Notes: generated by a model from the sequence alone, not told the origin. A DNA stretch of 64,000 nucleotides from Opitutales bacterium (GCA_018700525.1 JABITN010000045.1:1-64000), one strand, 5' to 3'. Numbered from the stretch's first letter, positions 1-10,763 are shown. Made by a program: numbers and translations.

Positions 1-760
1 CACCAACGCATTAATAAAAATCATCGCCACCACGATAGCCGCCCCTATGTAAAACCCGCCCGACATCGTTTCACTCTCCGGCCAAACTAAAACCGCTAGA
101 ATCATCGCGTAAATCGGCTCCAAGTTTATCTTCATAACGAAGGTATACGGCGTCTGACGCTTCACTAATTGAACGCTGAGACAAAAGGAAAATGCCGTAC
201 CTACTGTACCCAAAATAAGCAACCAACCGAAATCGTTTCCCGAAAGAGTCATCTGTTCGACATTGAATCCGCCTGTCACCAACAGAAGAAGCGTTAACGA
301 CCCCAATGCCCCTAGCAGCTCGTAAAGCGTAATCGTCTTGGCATGGGTCTCGCCTGCCAACAACGCGTTTAGAACAGTAAACCAAGCGGCAAACAAAGCT
401 GAGACAATACCCAGAATCATGCGTCCGAGATACTCGAATTCAAAGCTGAAAACGAAATAGAGCCCGACAATGATACAGAGCCCAAAGAATGGCTCAGGCC
501 AAGCCATCTTCCGCCTGTAATACAAAGGCTCCAAAATCGAAGTAAAAAAAGCGGTGCTCGAAAGGCAAACCAAGGCCACAGAAACGTTCGACCACTTAAT
601 CGCTTCGAAAAACGTAATCTAATGGATGACTAAAACAACCTCGGTCCCCAAAACCTTAATCAACGGTCGACGACCTATTCGCATATCGCTTTTGCCAACA
701 TACAAGATCGCAAAAAAGGCGACAACAGCGGTTGCATAATCCCGAGGGTCGATCTCCAAC
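1..760 (-). pseudogene. EamA/DMT-family permease remnant, interrupted by in-frame TAG (619-621)
   Basis: Minus-strand translation gives ...GTEVVLVIH*ITFFEAIKWSNVSVALVCLSSTAFFTSILEPLYYRRK...GTVGTAFSFCLSVQLVKRQTPYTFVMKINLEPIYAMILAVLVWPESE..., typical of EamA repeats; the stop replaces a position usually occupied by W; N-terminal part poorly recognisable. Confidence 0.6.
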
Positions 761-1108
761 AAAAATTCCCCTTTTCGAAAAATCCGCTCGCCCGAAACGA
801 CGGCGAAACCGAGATTACTTTGCCACGGGCCTCAGAAATCAAAGCTCTCTCGGTCCTCGCTTGGACCGTTCCATGAGAATCCAGTAGCAAATCCCTGCAG
901 ATACCGCTAGGACGAACAACGGTGGTATGACTCTCAGAAAACTCATAAATTTGGAGACTTATTCGATAATACACTCTAATTTCAGTTTTGAGCAATCAAT
1001 TGGACCTTACCAATCCTTCATTCAATCAAAATTATAGATAAACCAAACCCAGGACCGAGAGCTTCAACCACCCTTGATCGCAGAACACAGCAGCCGACCC
1101 GCACCCTC

Positions 1109-1468
1109 ATGAGTAATTCCAAGCTAACGCCCACAGACTATTCCAACAATTATAGCGAAACAGGTTTCTGGGACAAACTCACCCAATTCGCCAAATCGGC
1201 TGGTCGAGAAGTCGTGGGGAAAGCCCTCATTCTGTTCTACGTGGCCTCCGATCCCGATACCCCAAAAAGAGCCAAGACCATCATCTTCTCAGCCCTAGGC
1301 TACTTCATTCTTCCTCTTGATGCCATACCCGACTTCACACCAATCCTCGGTTTCTCGGACGACCTCGGAGCCATGGCCCTGGCCCTAGCCACAGTAGCGG
1401 CCCATATAAAGCCCGAACACCGCCAAGCCGCTAAACGCAAAACCACCGAGTGGTTCGGCGAAGCCTAA
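1109..1468 (+). CDS. DUF1232 (YkvA-like) membrane protein
   Basis: ORF with ...FYVASDPDTPKRAKTIIFSALGYFILPLDAIPDFTPILGFSDDLGAM... typical of DUF1232. Confidence 0.85.
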   Translation: MSNSKLTPTDYSNNYSETGFWDKLTQFAKSAGREVVGKALILFYVASDPDTPKRAKTIIFSALGYFILPLDAIPDFTPILGFSDDLGAMALALATVAAHIKPEHRQAAKRKTTEWFGEA

Positions 1469-1482
1469 GCAACGTCTCGATC

Positions 1483-2238
1483 CTATTTCCACTCCATCGT
1501 GACGGGGCAATGATCTGAACCGAGCACGTCTGGCAGGATCTCCGCCCCGATCAAGCGTTCGCGCAATGCTTCGGAAATCATGAAGTAATCAATACGCCAC
1601 CCTACGTTGCGAGCCCGGGCTCCCGCACGGTAGCTCCACCAGGAATAGTGACCCTTGCCTTGCTTGAACTCGCGAAACGTATCGACGAAACCCGCTCCGA
1701 TGATCGTATCGAAATCAGCCCGTTCCTCGTCCGAAAAACCGGCGTTCTTTCGATTAGTCTTCGGGTTCGCCAAATCCTCTTCCGTGTGCGCCACGTTCAA
1801 ATCGCCACAAAACACTACCGGCTTTTGCGACTCCAACTCCTTCATTCGCTCCAAAAACGCTGTATTCCATTCCTGCCGATATGGCAATCGCTTCAACTCG
1901 TTTTGAGAATTAGGAGTGTACACGGTCGTCAAAAAGAAGTCGGCGTACTCGAGCGTCACAGCCCGGCCTTCCGCGTCGTGCTTCGCGATGCCCAAACCGT
2001 AGCTCACCGATAGTGGCTCGTGCGGTGTGATGATCGCTGTACCTGAATAGCCCTTCTTGTCTGCCTCGCTCGCGAACACATGCAATCCCTCAGTCCAGCC
2101 GATTTGCTCAACGATTTCGCACGTAGCCTTCGTTTCCTGCAAACAGATAAAATCCGCTCCGCTGTTTTCGAAAAAAGACATCGCGTCCTTTTTAACTGCC
2201 GCCCGAATACCATTCACATTCCACGAAACGAATTTCAT
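1483..2238 (-). CDS. xth: Exodeoxyribonuclease III (start trimmed to MKFVSWNVNGIRA)
   Basis: MKFVSWNVNGIRAA, LQETKA, GDLNVAHTEEDL, GSDHCPVTMEW motifs. Confidence 0.95.
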   Translation of the reverse strand: MKFVSWNVNGIRAAVKKDAMSFFENSGADFICLQETKATCEIVEQIGWTEGLHVFASEADKKGYSGTAIITPHEPLSVSYGLGIAKHDAEGRAVTLEYADFFLTTVYTPNSQNELKRLPYRQEWNTAFLERMKELESQKPVVFCGDLNVAHTEEDLANPKTNRKNAGFSDEERADFDTIIGAGFVDTFREFKQGKGHYSWWSYRAGARARNVGWRIDYFMISEALRERLIGAEILPDVLGSDHCPVTMEWK

Positions 2239-2362
2239 GGGCTCGTTGATAGATCGAATCATCCGGCAAGCAATCGTTTTCGCGGCCAATCACTCTCCCG
2301 AACTTATGACGAACTGAGCGCTCGACATGTAAGAAGGTCGTCCTAATGTCGCGACTCATTCC

Positions 2363-3862
2363 ATGAGTCTAAGCGAACAGATTCCAATCGGAAAACGCAT
2401 TCCAAACATCCCGCACGCCGTTTCGGTCAGCCTACCGACCATGGCCGACGTTATCGGCTATGAAAAACGCGATCCAAGAATCCTCGCGAAGATGAATTCC
2501 GGCTATCCGCGTTTCGTGAAACACGAATGGCTGCGCGAAATTGAGATCTACTGGGAGTCCTTGTTCGACAAGCCAGGCAATACCGTCTGGCTCACCTCCT
2601 CCGAGAAGATTGCCCACCAACTAGAGACGCACCTAGACACGCCCGGAACAAAATTCCAAAAACATCTCGGAGTATCCGGCCTGAGGATACCAGACGATGA
2701 ACAGCTCAATCGAAAAGCCAAACTATTTCTCCAGCACGTCGGAGGCTATCTCTGTTCGAGGCAAGCCGAAGACTATCTCGTCGCCAATGGACTTAAAAAA
2801 CAAATTGAGTCAGAAGCGCTATACTCCGGCGACGCCGAAGCGAAAATTCTGGAGAGCATTCGTCCGCTCCTCAACGCGGAGAAATGCGACGACATAATTC
2901 TTTCCAACTGCGGGATGAACGCGATCTACGCGGCATTCCAAGCGGTCAACGAAATACAAGCTCCCAAAGGCCGCAAATCCTGGATCAAGCTCGGCTGGCT
3001 CTACACCGATACGATGTCCATCCTAGACAAGCTCTCCCACCGAGAAAGCAATAACCAAAAACTATACAACGTCTTCGACACCGACAAGCTCCAAGAACTA
3101 CTCGCCAGCCGTCCAAACCAATTCGCCGGAATCGTAACGGAAACGCCGACTAACCCGCTAATTCAATCGATGGATCTAGAGCGTATCCGCGAATTAGCGA
3201 CAAAACATGGCGTCTGCCTCATTCTCGATCCGACAATCAATTCTCCGGCAAACGTCGATATCTCTCCCTACGCCGACATCATAGTTAACAGCCTGACCAA
3301 ATACGCGTCCAGCGAAGGCGATGTCATAATGGGAGCCGTTTGCACAACGCAGCAGTGTCCTGAACGAGATGCCATCACTCAAAGAATTCGCGCTATCGTC
3401 GAACCGCCCTACGCACGCAATTTGCAGCGACTCGCAGAGCAAATCGATAGATACTTGCCGCTTATAGAATCCATCAACACGTCCACGATCCAGGTTGTAG
3501 AATACCTAAAATCTCACCCGAAAGTAACTAAAGTTTACTGGTCGAAAGAAGCGCGATCGAAAGCCAACTACGAACGCATCGCCCGAACGCCCGAATCGAT
3601 CGGGGGGATGATCTCGTTTGTTCTGAATACCGATCTTGCGACATTTTACGATCGCCTCCTCCTCGCGAAAGGACCGAGCTTCGGCATGACCCAGACTCTC
3701 GCCTGTCCGTTTATGTATCTCGCTCATTACGACCTGATCTCAGCGGAAGCCGGGCGTGCCTACCTCCAGCAAGCAGGTATCGATAGCGAGCTCATTCGAT
3801 TCAGCATAGGCGGCGAGCCGGTAGCGGAAATCATCGAAGCGCTTGACTACGCCTTAGCGTAG
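2363..3862 (+). CDS. PLP-dependent Cys/Met metabolism (cystathionine gamma-synthase-like) enzyme
   Basis: ETPTNPLIQSMDL, PYADIIVNSLTKYASSEGDVIMGA lysine motif. Confidence 0.8.
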   Translation: MSLSEQIPIGKRIPNIPHAVSVSLPTMADVIGYEKRDPRILAKMNSGYPRFVKHEWLREIEIYWESLFDKPGNTVWLTSSEKIAHQLETHLDTPGTKFQKHLGVSGLRIPDDEQLNRKAKLFLQHVGGYLCSRQAEDYLVANGLKKQIESEALYSGDAEAKILESIRPLLNAEKCDDIILSNCGMNAIYAAFQAVNEIQAPKGRKSWIKLGWLYTDTMSILDKLSHRESNNQKLYNVFDTDKLQELLASRPNQFAGIVTETPTNPLIQSMDLERIRELATKHGVCLILDPTINSPANVDISPYADIIVNSLTKYASSEGDVIMGAVCTTQQCPERDAITQRIRAIVEPPYARNLQRLAEQIDRYLPLIESINTSTIQVVEYLKSHPKVTKVYWSKEARSKANYERIARTPESIGGMISFVLNTDLATFYDRLLLAKGPSFGMTQTLACPFMYLAHYDLISAEAGRAYLQQAGIDSELIRFSIGGEPVAEIIEALDYALA

Positions 3863-4552
3863 ATCGCAGCTAAGCAATTAGCCAGTCCAGCTCAACGTAT
3901 ATACAAATCATTAATACCTATAGAGCCGCGACCCTTGCCTTTATCCTAAACGCCTCAATGGTTTTCACTCACGACGACCATTAACACGATGGACCTAGCT
4001 GGGAAGATCCTCCCCCTCCCCTTAAAGCCCTTGGATATTCGCCTAGCAAGCGCATTTGACGCACAAGAACGGAGTCACTCCCAGAAACGTGAATGTAGCG
4101 AAACTGCAAGAACTCGAAAGAATCGCAGGAGCCATTCTAAAGAAGCGTGCAGATCGCTGATTCCCCTTAGAACTTCACCAACCGCTAATCAGCGTGTTGC
4201 TGTATCGCGTTTGGTCGATGAATTCAACCGAGTGATAACTAGAGCTATAAAAGTAGAAGAGATGAGATAAAATGGAACCGGTGATCTCGACAACGACATT
4301 CGTCGACTCGCATTCCCAAGCGATCCACTTATCGATAACACCGTCTACGCAGCCCCCAATCCCTCAAGTCGTTTCCTCGCTATCCCAAAATAAAAGCATC
4401 GACGCGCTCTCCTTAGAACTTACCACAATCACTACCATATTACCCCTAAAACGAAGCGTTTTCAACCCTTTTCAAGCACTCAAGGACAAGTAGTTCCAAC
4501 AGCCAAAACATTAAGGGTTGAAAATCGACGCTGCCCAACTAGACCCTGCTTC

Positions 4553-5002
4553 ATGACTCGATCAGGCAGACCAGACACTGGAGAAATCCACTACGACTTG
4601 CCCTCGCCTTACATTCCTCATTCCTGTGGATTGCTTCACTTGCCACGCTTCATTGCAAAAGCAAAGCGTGCCGTAAAAGGGGAACTCGGAAAATCCTACC
4701 AACGCAATTACAAGAGAGGGTTCGACCGTTTTCTCTCGCTACACCTGGGAATCGAACCCGATGCAGTTGAAGAGATCGTGCGCGTCAGCGTTGACGATGC
4801 TGAAATCGATCGCCGCCTCATGGAAATCTTGCCCGCCGATCTTCGAATTGCCAAATGGAATCGCGAAATCGTCCAAAAAGGCATGAGTAAAATGGGACGC
4901 GAAGCGCTTGAAAACGCTAAGGGCAAAATGGACATCGCAGAGCGCAAGGACCTTGTTTCATTTGCCGACATGATCGAATTTGACGAAGAACGTATTCTGT
5001 GA
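4553..5002 (+). CDS. DUF5069 domain-containing protein
   Basis: YDLPSPYI...LHLPRFIAKAKRAVKGEL...GFDRFLSLHLGIEPDAVEEIV pattern. Confidence 0.7.
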   Translation: MTRSGRPDTGEIHYDLPSPYIPHSCGLLHLPRFIAKAKRAVKGELGKSYQRNYKRGFDRFLSLHLGIEPDAVEEIVRVSVDDAEIDRRLMEILPADLRIAKWNREIVQKGMSKMGREALENAKGKMDIAERKDLVSFADMIEFDEERIL

Positions 5003-5039
5003 CCTCGATTGATCACCCCTCTCTTTTTTCCCCGCCCTT

Positions 5040-5900
5040 ATGGATGAACCATCAAGGCGAGAATCGATAATCAGCTCGAATAAAACCGCTTTCGTCAGAG
5101 GCTGCCACGAGATCTCGTTCGCCCAAAACGACAAACAGGTCAACGAGCTACCGCTTATCGTAGCTTACTCTTTGCCGAGCGGAGCGATAAAGACTTCACG
5201 CGGTTTCGCGACGGGCGACGGGCAAATGAAAGCTCGTTGCGATGTCTGCGCAGAAGGACAGTGGAAATGGGAAGCGAAGAACTTAGCTGGACGCTGCATC
5301 GATACCGGCGGATTCCACGCAATCGGGTCGCCGTTTCCCGCGCTACTACTTTCGCCGCTTGTTTTGGGGAGCTCTCCTTTCCGGAGGGATGCCCTCCTAT
5401 CGCGGATTGAATACCGACGCCGAATCCGACCGCAACTACAACGGAATCGAAGGTTACTATGGTTCGTGTAACGGTGGTCATCTAAGCTACGGAACCCACA
5501 ATTTGCTCAAGATAAAGCAATTCTTCGCGGATGCCGAAATCAGTTTGGAAAACTGGAAGCCCAACGATTCTCTTTCCGGATCGAACCCCCTTTTGGTCAA
5601 ATCAATGATTTTCAATGACGCGAGCCAATGCATCGCCTATATCGCCAACCCGGAATCCTACGCCGGCCACAGCCCCAATGGCTACGAAGGCATGCAGTCC
5701 GATCAGATTTCCGATACGAGCCAAACCTATACCATCTTCACGCTAGAACTCCCGTTTTCGAGCGGAAAGATCAGCTGGTTCAACCCAAGCACGGGTGAGT
5801 GGAACGGCAGTGCGGAAATCACAAAAAACTCTACAACTCTACTCACTCCAACGACTGGCGACTGGCGACTGGCGACTGGCGACTGGCGACTGGGTGGTTC
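5040..5900 (+). pseudogene. Glycoside-hydrolase-like (DUF5060/DUF4038-type) gene remnant: N- and C-terminal pieces in different frames, catalytic middle missing
   Basis: 5040-5350 resembles a DUF5060-like N-terminal domain; 5345 onward in another frame RYYFRRLFWGALLSGGMPSYRGLNTD...GYYGSCNGGHLSYGTHNLLKIKQFF...WFNPSTGEW resembles the end of a GH domain plus its C-terminal beta domain. Confidence 0.6.
5852..5893. repeat. Tandem heptanucleotide repeat (CGACTGG)x6
   Basis: Six exact consecutive copies read directly. Confidence 0.97.
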
Positions 5901-5975
5901 TGGCAAAACGCGGATAGTCAATTCGGCTCCACTCATTCGAATCGCCAAAGACGCCAGGCATGCTTTTCTCAAGCC

Positions 5976-6440
5976 ATGGAAAAAACGACGCTCATCTGCG
6001 CCATCATCGCTCAACTCGAATCCGACCTCGACCAAGCAAGCGGCGCAGCCCTCGAATCCGCCGAGTCCGCCACCCACGAAGAAGCGCGAGCAGAAAGCAA
6101 ATACGACACCCGAGGATTGGAAACCTCTTACCTCGCCAGCGGCCAGGCCCGCCACGCTCTCGAACTAAAAGAGAGTCTCGACGCCATTCGCAACTTCACA
6201 CTTCCAACATTCGACAGCTCCAATCCCATCGCTCTCGGGGCCATCGTCACCACACTCTCCTCCAACGGTCGGGAAACTTTTTTTCTCGTTCCTGGAATTG
6301 GTGGAATTAAACTTGAAACCGAACAAGGTCTCCTTACCGTAATCACTTCGAAATCCCCTATCGGCAGCGAACTGATCGGCAAACGAACCGGCGATCGCAT
6401 TCAAGCCGGCGGCGGCAAATCGATCATCCGCATAAGCTAA
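5976..6440 (+). CDS. GreA/GreB-family C-terminal-domain protein
   Basis: MEKTTLICAIIAQLESDLDQA...ESKYDTRGLETSYLASGQA...SPIGSELIGKRTGDRI (GreA/GreB FKBP-like domain). Confidence 0.75.
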   Translation: MEKTTLICAIIAQLESDLDQASGAALESAESATHEEARAESKYDTRGLETSYLASGQARHALELKESLDAIRNFTLPTFDSSNPIALGAIVTTLSSNGRETFFLVPGIGGIKLETEQGLLTVITSKSPIGSELIGKRTGDRIQAGGGKSIIRIS

Positions 6441-6447
6441 CAATCCA

Positions 6448-7218
6448 CTAGGGGATGATTAGCGACATCCCAGGCTGCAATTGATTCGCGCTCGGCAAAG
6501 TCGCCTGATTCGCCTTAAGGATCTCCTTGTAACGACCGCCGTCTCCGTAAACTTCTCGGCTGATGTTGTAGAGGCTATCGCCTGGTTTAACCACGTAAAG
6601 CCGCCGTTCGCGCGGAGTCGACATCGACCCGCCTGGACGCCTCGGCTCTGCGCGATTTCCCAAGGCGGAACCGTCCACACGCTGCGCAACTTCCGACGGT
6701 GCCTCCTCCAAAATGCGTTTTCGGCTTTTCACCAAATCATCTCTCAAAGACTCGTTTTCCGCACGCAATTGCTCAATTGTGCTTAACAACTTCGACCGGT
6801 AAACCTGAGCCTCCAAAGTCGACAGCAATTCCTTCATCGCCGTCTTCTCGAGATCGTCAACCCGCTCCAAAGACGCATCTAGCTGTGGAGATTTCGATTC
6901 CCGCCCCCTCAACGCTTGGTAGCGCTTGAAATGGTAGATCGCCGAAACCGGGTCTTTCATATGATCGAGAAAGATCAATCCCACTTCCAAATGCGATTCC
7001 GGAGCATTGCCGTCACGCATCATAATGAGCTTTTCGAAGTTCGAAAGCGCCTCGCTGTGCAAATTTCGGGCCAAGAGATCCTTAGCCCGGCGATAGACCG
7101 GATCTTCGGTCTCGCTCTGAATATTAATCGATACACGCTCCGAGCAACCCACCCAGGCGATCGCGCAGAGTAGAGCGAAAATAAGTTTTGATGCGGAGAG
7201 CGGTCTCGTCATGATCAT
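6448..7218 (-). CDS. LysM-domain lipoprotein with TPR-like region
   Basis: N-terminal signal with lipobox-like AWVGCS; C-terminal YVVKPGDSLYNISREVYGDGGRYKEILKANQ LysM. Confidence 0.85.
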   Translation of the reverse strand: MIMTRPLSASKLIFALLCAIAWVGCSERVSINIQSETEDPVYRRAKDLLARNLHSEALSNFEKLIMMRDGNAPESHLEVGLIFLDHMKDPVSAIYHFKRYQALRGRESKSPQLDASLERVDDLEKTAMKELLSTLEAQVYRSKLLSTIEQLRAENESLRDDLVKSRKRILEEAPSEVAQRVDGSALGNRAEPRRPGGSMSTPRERRLYVVKPGDSLYNISREVYGDGGRYKEILKANQATLPSANQLQPGMSLIIP

Positions 7219-7299
7219 TAATGCACGATCACTATGAGACCATCTCCGCGTGACTTTCCAAGTCTGAAATCCGCCAAACGGCTCCTCACTACCAAAAAA

Positions 7300-8280
7300 A
7301 TGGATACCGACGAAATAATTGCCAAAGGGCGGCGTTGCATCGAAATCGAAGCCGATGCCCTCAAGAAAACCAGCGAACAGCTCGATTCCGGTTTCGCCGC
7401 GGTCGCTTCCGCCTTGATCGAAACAGTCAATCAGGGAAACAAGCTCATCCTCTCCGGCATCGGAAAGAGTGCCCACATCGCCCAAAAACTCGTCGGCACC
7501 CTTAACAGCATCGGTGCGCCGGCAAGTTTCCTCGACCCCGTCAATGCCTTGCACGGAGATATGGGCCTCTGCCGCGAAGGCGACGCGCTCCTCGCATTCA
7601 GCAACAGCGGCGAAACCGAAGAACTTCTCCGTCTGGTACCGCTGATCTCTCGCTTCAACGTACTCTGTATCGCCGTCACATCCAAAAAAGACTCATCGCT
7701 CGCTCAGCTCTGTCAGAACAGCCTTGTCTATTCCGCCGACAAGGAAGCCTGCCCCCTCGATCTCGCGCCAACGGCTAGTTCGACTGCATGCATGGCAATC
7801 GGCGACGCCGTGGCGATGGTCATCCTCGAAGGTCGAGCATTCAGCAAAGAAGATTTCGCCCGATTCCACCCGGGCGGCAGTCTCGGCAAATCTCTCGCAG
7901 TTAGCGTCAACGGAATCATGCGCACCCCGGGAGAATTCGCCCAATTATCCGATACAGCCTCCTGCAAAGACTGCTTGAAGCAAATGACCAACCCGAACAG
8001 CGGTTGCATCGCCCTCACCGATCACGATGGGAAACTCAGCGGAGTTTTCACTGATGGCGACATAAGACGTCTCGTACTAACTGATGCCGATTTCCTCTCG
8101 AAACCTGTATCCACCTTCATGACACGAAATCCGATCGTTATCCGATCCGGGTCGCTCGCCGTAGAAGCGCTGCGCGTATTCGAGTCTTTGAAAATAGACG
8201 ATCTCATCGTGGTCGACGAGCACGGAGCTCCCATCGGAGTCATAGATGGTCAAGACCTTACCAAAGTCAGAATGGTGTAG
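7300..8280 (+). CDS. kdsD: KpsF/GutQ-family D-arabinose 5-phosphate isomerase (SIS + CBS)
   Basis: SGIGKSAHIAQKLVGTLNSIG, FLDPVNALHGDMGL, two CBS domains. Confidence 0.93.
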   Translation: MDTDEIIAKGRRCIEIEADALKKTSEQLDSGFAAVASALIETVNQGNKLILSGIGKSAHIAQKLVGTLNSIGAPASFLDPVNALHGDMGLCREGDALLAFSNSGETEELLRLVPLISRFNVLCIAVTSKKDSSLAQLCQNSLVYSADKEACPLDLAPTASSTACMAIGDAVAMVILEGRAFSKEDFARFHPGGSLGKSLAVSVNGIMRTPGEFAQLSDTASCKDCLKQMTNPNSGCIALTDHDGKLSGVFTDGDIRRLVLTDADFLSKPVSTFMTRNPIVIRSGSLAVEALRVFESLKIDDLIVVDEHGAPIGVIDGQDLTKVRMV

Positions 8281-8402
8281 GTAACCGATTCTAAATGCTT
8301 CTATGTGCTTTTTGATTGGGAAATTCAAAAAAACCGTCAAGTTACCTTTCGAGTCGCCCCAAGACCGGACCGCTTGCGGCACCCATTGCCAAGACTAATA
8401 CC

Positions 8403-9440
8403 ATGAGCCAAGCTTCTCAGACGCCAACGCCAATCGAAATCAAGCTCCTTCCCGAGCTTTTTCAATTGCTACAGCCGCATCTGAAAGCCCTTGACACTTT
8501 TCTCGTAGCCCAAATCGACAGTTTTGAAGCCGAAATCCGCGGCTACGTCGAATATTGCATGGACACCAGCGGAAAACGGATCCGCCCGGCGCTTATTTTC
8601 TTTTCCGGATGGCAAGGCGATACCGCCGTCGACGAAAAGCTCGTAAAGCTCGCCGCCGTCATCGAGACGATCCATCTAGCGACACTCGTTCACGACGACA
8701 TCATGGACGAAGCGGACATACGCCGCAACCGCCCAACCGTCGCCAAGGCCTACGGAAGCACCACTGCAGTTCTACTAGGCGACGCCCTCTTCTCTCACGC
8801 TGTCTACCTCGCAACGCAATTCCCAACCTCGGAGGTCAGCGAAAAAGTCGCCATCGCTATGCGAAATGTCTGCACTGGAGAAATCCTCCAAACCATGCAG
8901 CGCGGCGACCCAAACATTGACCTGCCGACCTATTATCGTGTCATCGATCTGAAAACTGCGGAATTATTCCGTATAGCCTGCTTTCTCGGAGCCCGCCTAG
9001 CCAATCGAAGCGACGCTTACGTCGAAGCCGCTGGGTCCTTTGGGCGTCACCTCGGCATCGCCTATCAAATTTACGACGACCTCACTGACCTCATCGGGAC
9101 CGAAGACAAGATCGGCAAAACCCTCGGCACCGATATCGCAACTGGGAAAGCCACCCTCCCTCTCATTCTCATGCGAGATCGTCTTTCGGAAAATGATGCC
9201 AATCGACTAAGAGACGCACTAGCTGGCAAAGAAAACGCCAATATTTCTTACTGGCTCGAACAGCTCGATCAACTCGGAATCTTCGAAGAAGTCCGCCAAG
9301 CCGTATTCAACGAAATCCGGTGTGCACGCGAACAAATCGAGGCCTTCCTGCCCAGAGAGGACGCCAAGCTCCTACATACGATCAGTGAACTCCTCTGGAA
9401 CCAGGTGGAAACCCTTGGGTCTGTTCAGTCTACACGCTAG
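8403..9440 (+). CDS. Polyprenyl (trans-isoprenyl) diphosphate synthase
   Basis: LVHDDIMDEADIRRNRPT (FARM) and YQIYDDLTDLIG (SARM). Confidence 0.93.
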   Translation: MSQASQTPTPIEIKLLPELFQLLQPHLKALDTFLVAQIDSFEAEIRGYVEYCMDTSGKRIRPALIFFSGWQGDTAVDEKLVKLAAVIETIHLATLVHDDIMDEADIRRNRPTVAKAYGSTTAVLLGDALFSHAVYLATQFPTSEVSEKVAIAMRNVCTGEILQTMQRGDPNIDLPTYYRVIDLKTAELFRIACFLGARLANRSDAYVEAAGSFGRHLGIAYQIYDDLTDLIGTEDKIGKTLGTDIATGKATLPLILMRDRLSENDANRLRDALAGKENANISYWLEQLDQLGIFEEVRQAVFNEIRCAREQIEAFLPREDAKLLHTISELLWNQVETLGSVQSTR

Positions 9441-9535
9441 TTTCGCGTTGAAAAATCAGCCTTTCCCAGCTATTTTATAACGATGCAATCTAGACATTTC
9501 CACAGCGCTGCTTTAGGTTCCTCAAATTACTCCTC

Positions 9536-10165
9536 ATGAGCTTCACTAAAACCATCACCAAATCGCTTGTTTCCTCGCCCGAAAGGCGCATGGAAGCGGA
9601 CGAGGATCTTCTCATCGTACGCAAGATTCAAGCTGGCGATGTCGATGCATTTGATGCCCTTATCCTTAAATACCGTGAACGCGTCTACTCGGTCATCTAC
9701 AATCTTACCTCCAATCGAGAAGACGCCTCGGATTTGACCCAAGATGCCTTCATCAAGGCTTTCCAGTCCATCAATCGCTTCAAAGGGAAATCCAGCTTCT
9801 TCACTTGGCTATATCGGATCGCGCTCAACACTACGTTGACACACCTGCGCAAGAACAAGCTACGCCGCTTTCTCAGTTTCGAGAAAATGGCAGACGAAGA
9901 CCATACCGCAGGTTTCATCGAAAACATGACCTCGGAGTCAGACTCCGACAAGGCTGCTCTGATGAACGAGCTGCAAGAGAAGCTTAACGACGCTTTCCAA
10001 AAACTTTCCGTTAAACACAGAACCGTCATCACTCTTTTCGAAATCGACGGACTCAGCCACAAGGAAATCGCCGACATTACAGGTACTTCTATTGGAACCG
10101 TTCGCTCGCGGCTCCACTACGCCAAGCAATTTCTACAAGGCGAACTCAAGGACTACCTTCGCTAA
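9536..10165 (+). CDS. ECF-type RNA polymerase sigma factor
   Basis: sigma2 (DLTQDAFIKAFQSINRFKGKSSFFTWLYRIALN) and sigma4 (GLSHKEIADITGTSIGTVRSRLHYAKQFL). Confidence 0.93.
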   Translation: MSFTKTITKSLVSSPERRMEADEDLLIVRKIQAGDVDAFDALILKYRERVYSVIYNLTSNREDASDLTQDAFIKAFQSINRFKGKSSFFTWLYRIALNTTLTHLRKNKLRRFLSFEKMADEDHTAGFIENMTSESDSDKAALMNELQEKLNDAFQKLSVKHRTVITLFEIDGLSHKEIADITGTSIGTVRSRLHYAKQFLQGELKDYLR

Positions 10166-10187
10166 CCGCCAACCAATTCCCCCAACT

Positions 10188-10760
10188 ATGCCATCCCAAA
10201 AGCCAACGCCCGAAGCCGAAGAACGCTTAAGCCAGCTTTTACGCATTAAACGTCAGGAACGTCCCGACGCTGCATTTTGGAATAAATTCGACGAAGAACT
10301 ACGTAGCAAACAGCTCTCAGCGCTCGTCCGCACACAATCTTGGTACGAACGACTTGGGAAAATGTCTCTGGTCGTTGCTCGAAGATCAGCTACTGCAACT
10401 GCGGTCATCAGCGTATTCGCTCTGGGAATTTTCAGCGTGTCGCAAAGCGAGTTTTTCGCCAACAACAACACAGATAAAACCCAACCCGTGCTGGCGGGCG
10501 AATCGATCGCTCAAGATGCGACCAACCAATCGCCGCTGTTTATAGTCGAAGATAGCTTCATAGCCACTTTGGAGCCAACAGAACCCGTATTCATCCAAAC
10601 GATCGACGCTCAACCGCTCTACGAGATACACACGCTAACTCAAAGAGCGTCTTCTTCGAGCTATTCGATCAACGCGGCGACAAAACAATTTACGGTTGGT
10701 GGACTAACAAACAATACAAGCCTCGGAGCCAAAGTAATTCGCACCGGAAGCCAGTTCTAG
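10188..10760 (+). CDS. Single-TM protein, putative anti-sigma factor partner
   Basis: Charged N-terminal half, one TM (SATATAVISVFALGIFSVS), extracytoplasmic tail; immediately downstream of the ECF sigma gene. Confidence 0.6.
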   Translation: MPSQKPTPEAEERLSQLLRIKRQERPDAAFWNKFDEELRSKQLSALVRTQSWYERLGKMSLVVARRSATATAVISVFALGIFSVSQSEFFANNNTDKTQPVLAGESIAQDATNQSPLFIVEDSFIATLEPTEPVFIQTIDAQPLYEIHTLTQRASSSSYSINAATKQFTVGGLTNNTSLGAKVIRTGSQF

Positions 10761-10763
10761 CAA

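Noticed and set aside
1648-2346. Several short plus-strand ORFs opposite xth
   Set aside because: Shadow ORFs of the xth coding strand.
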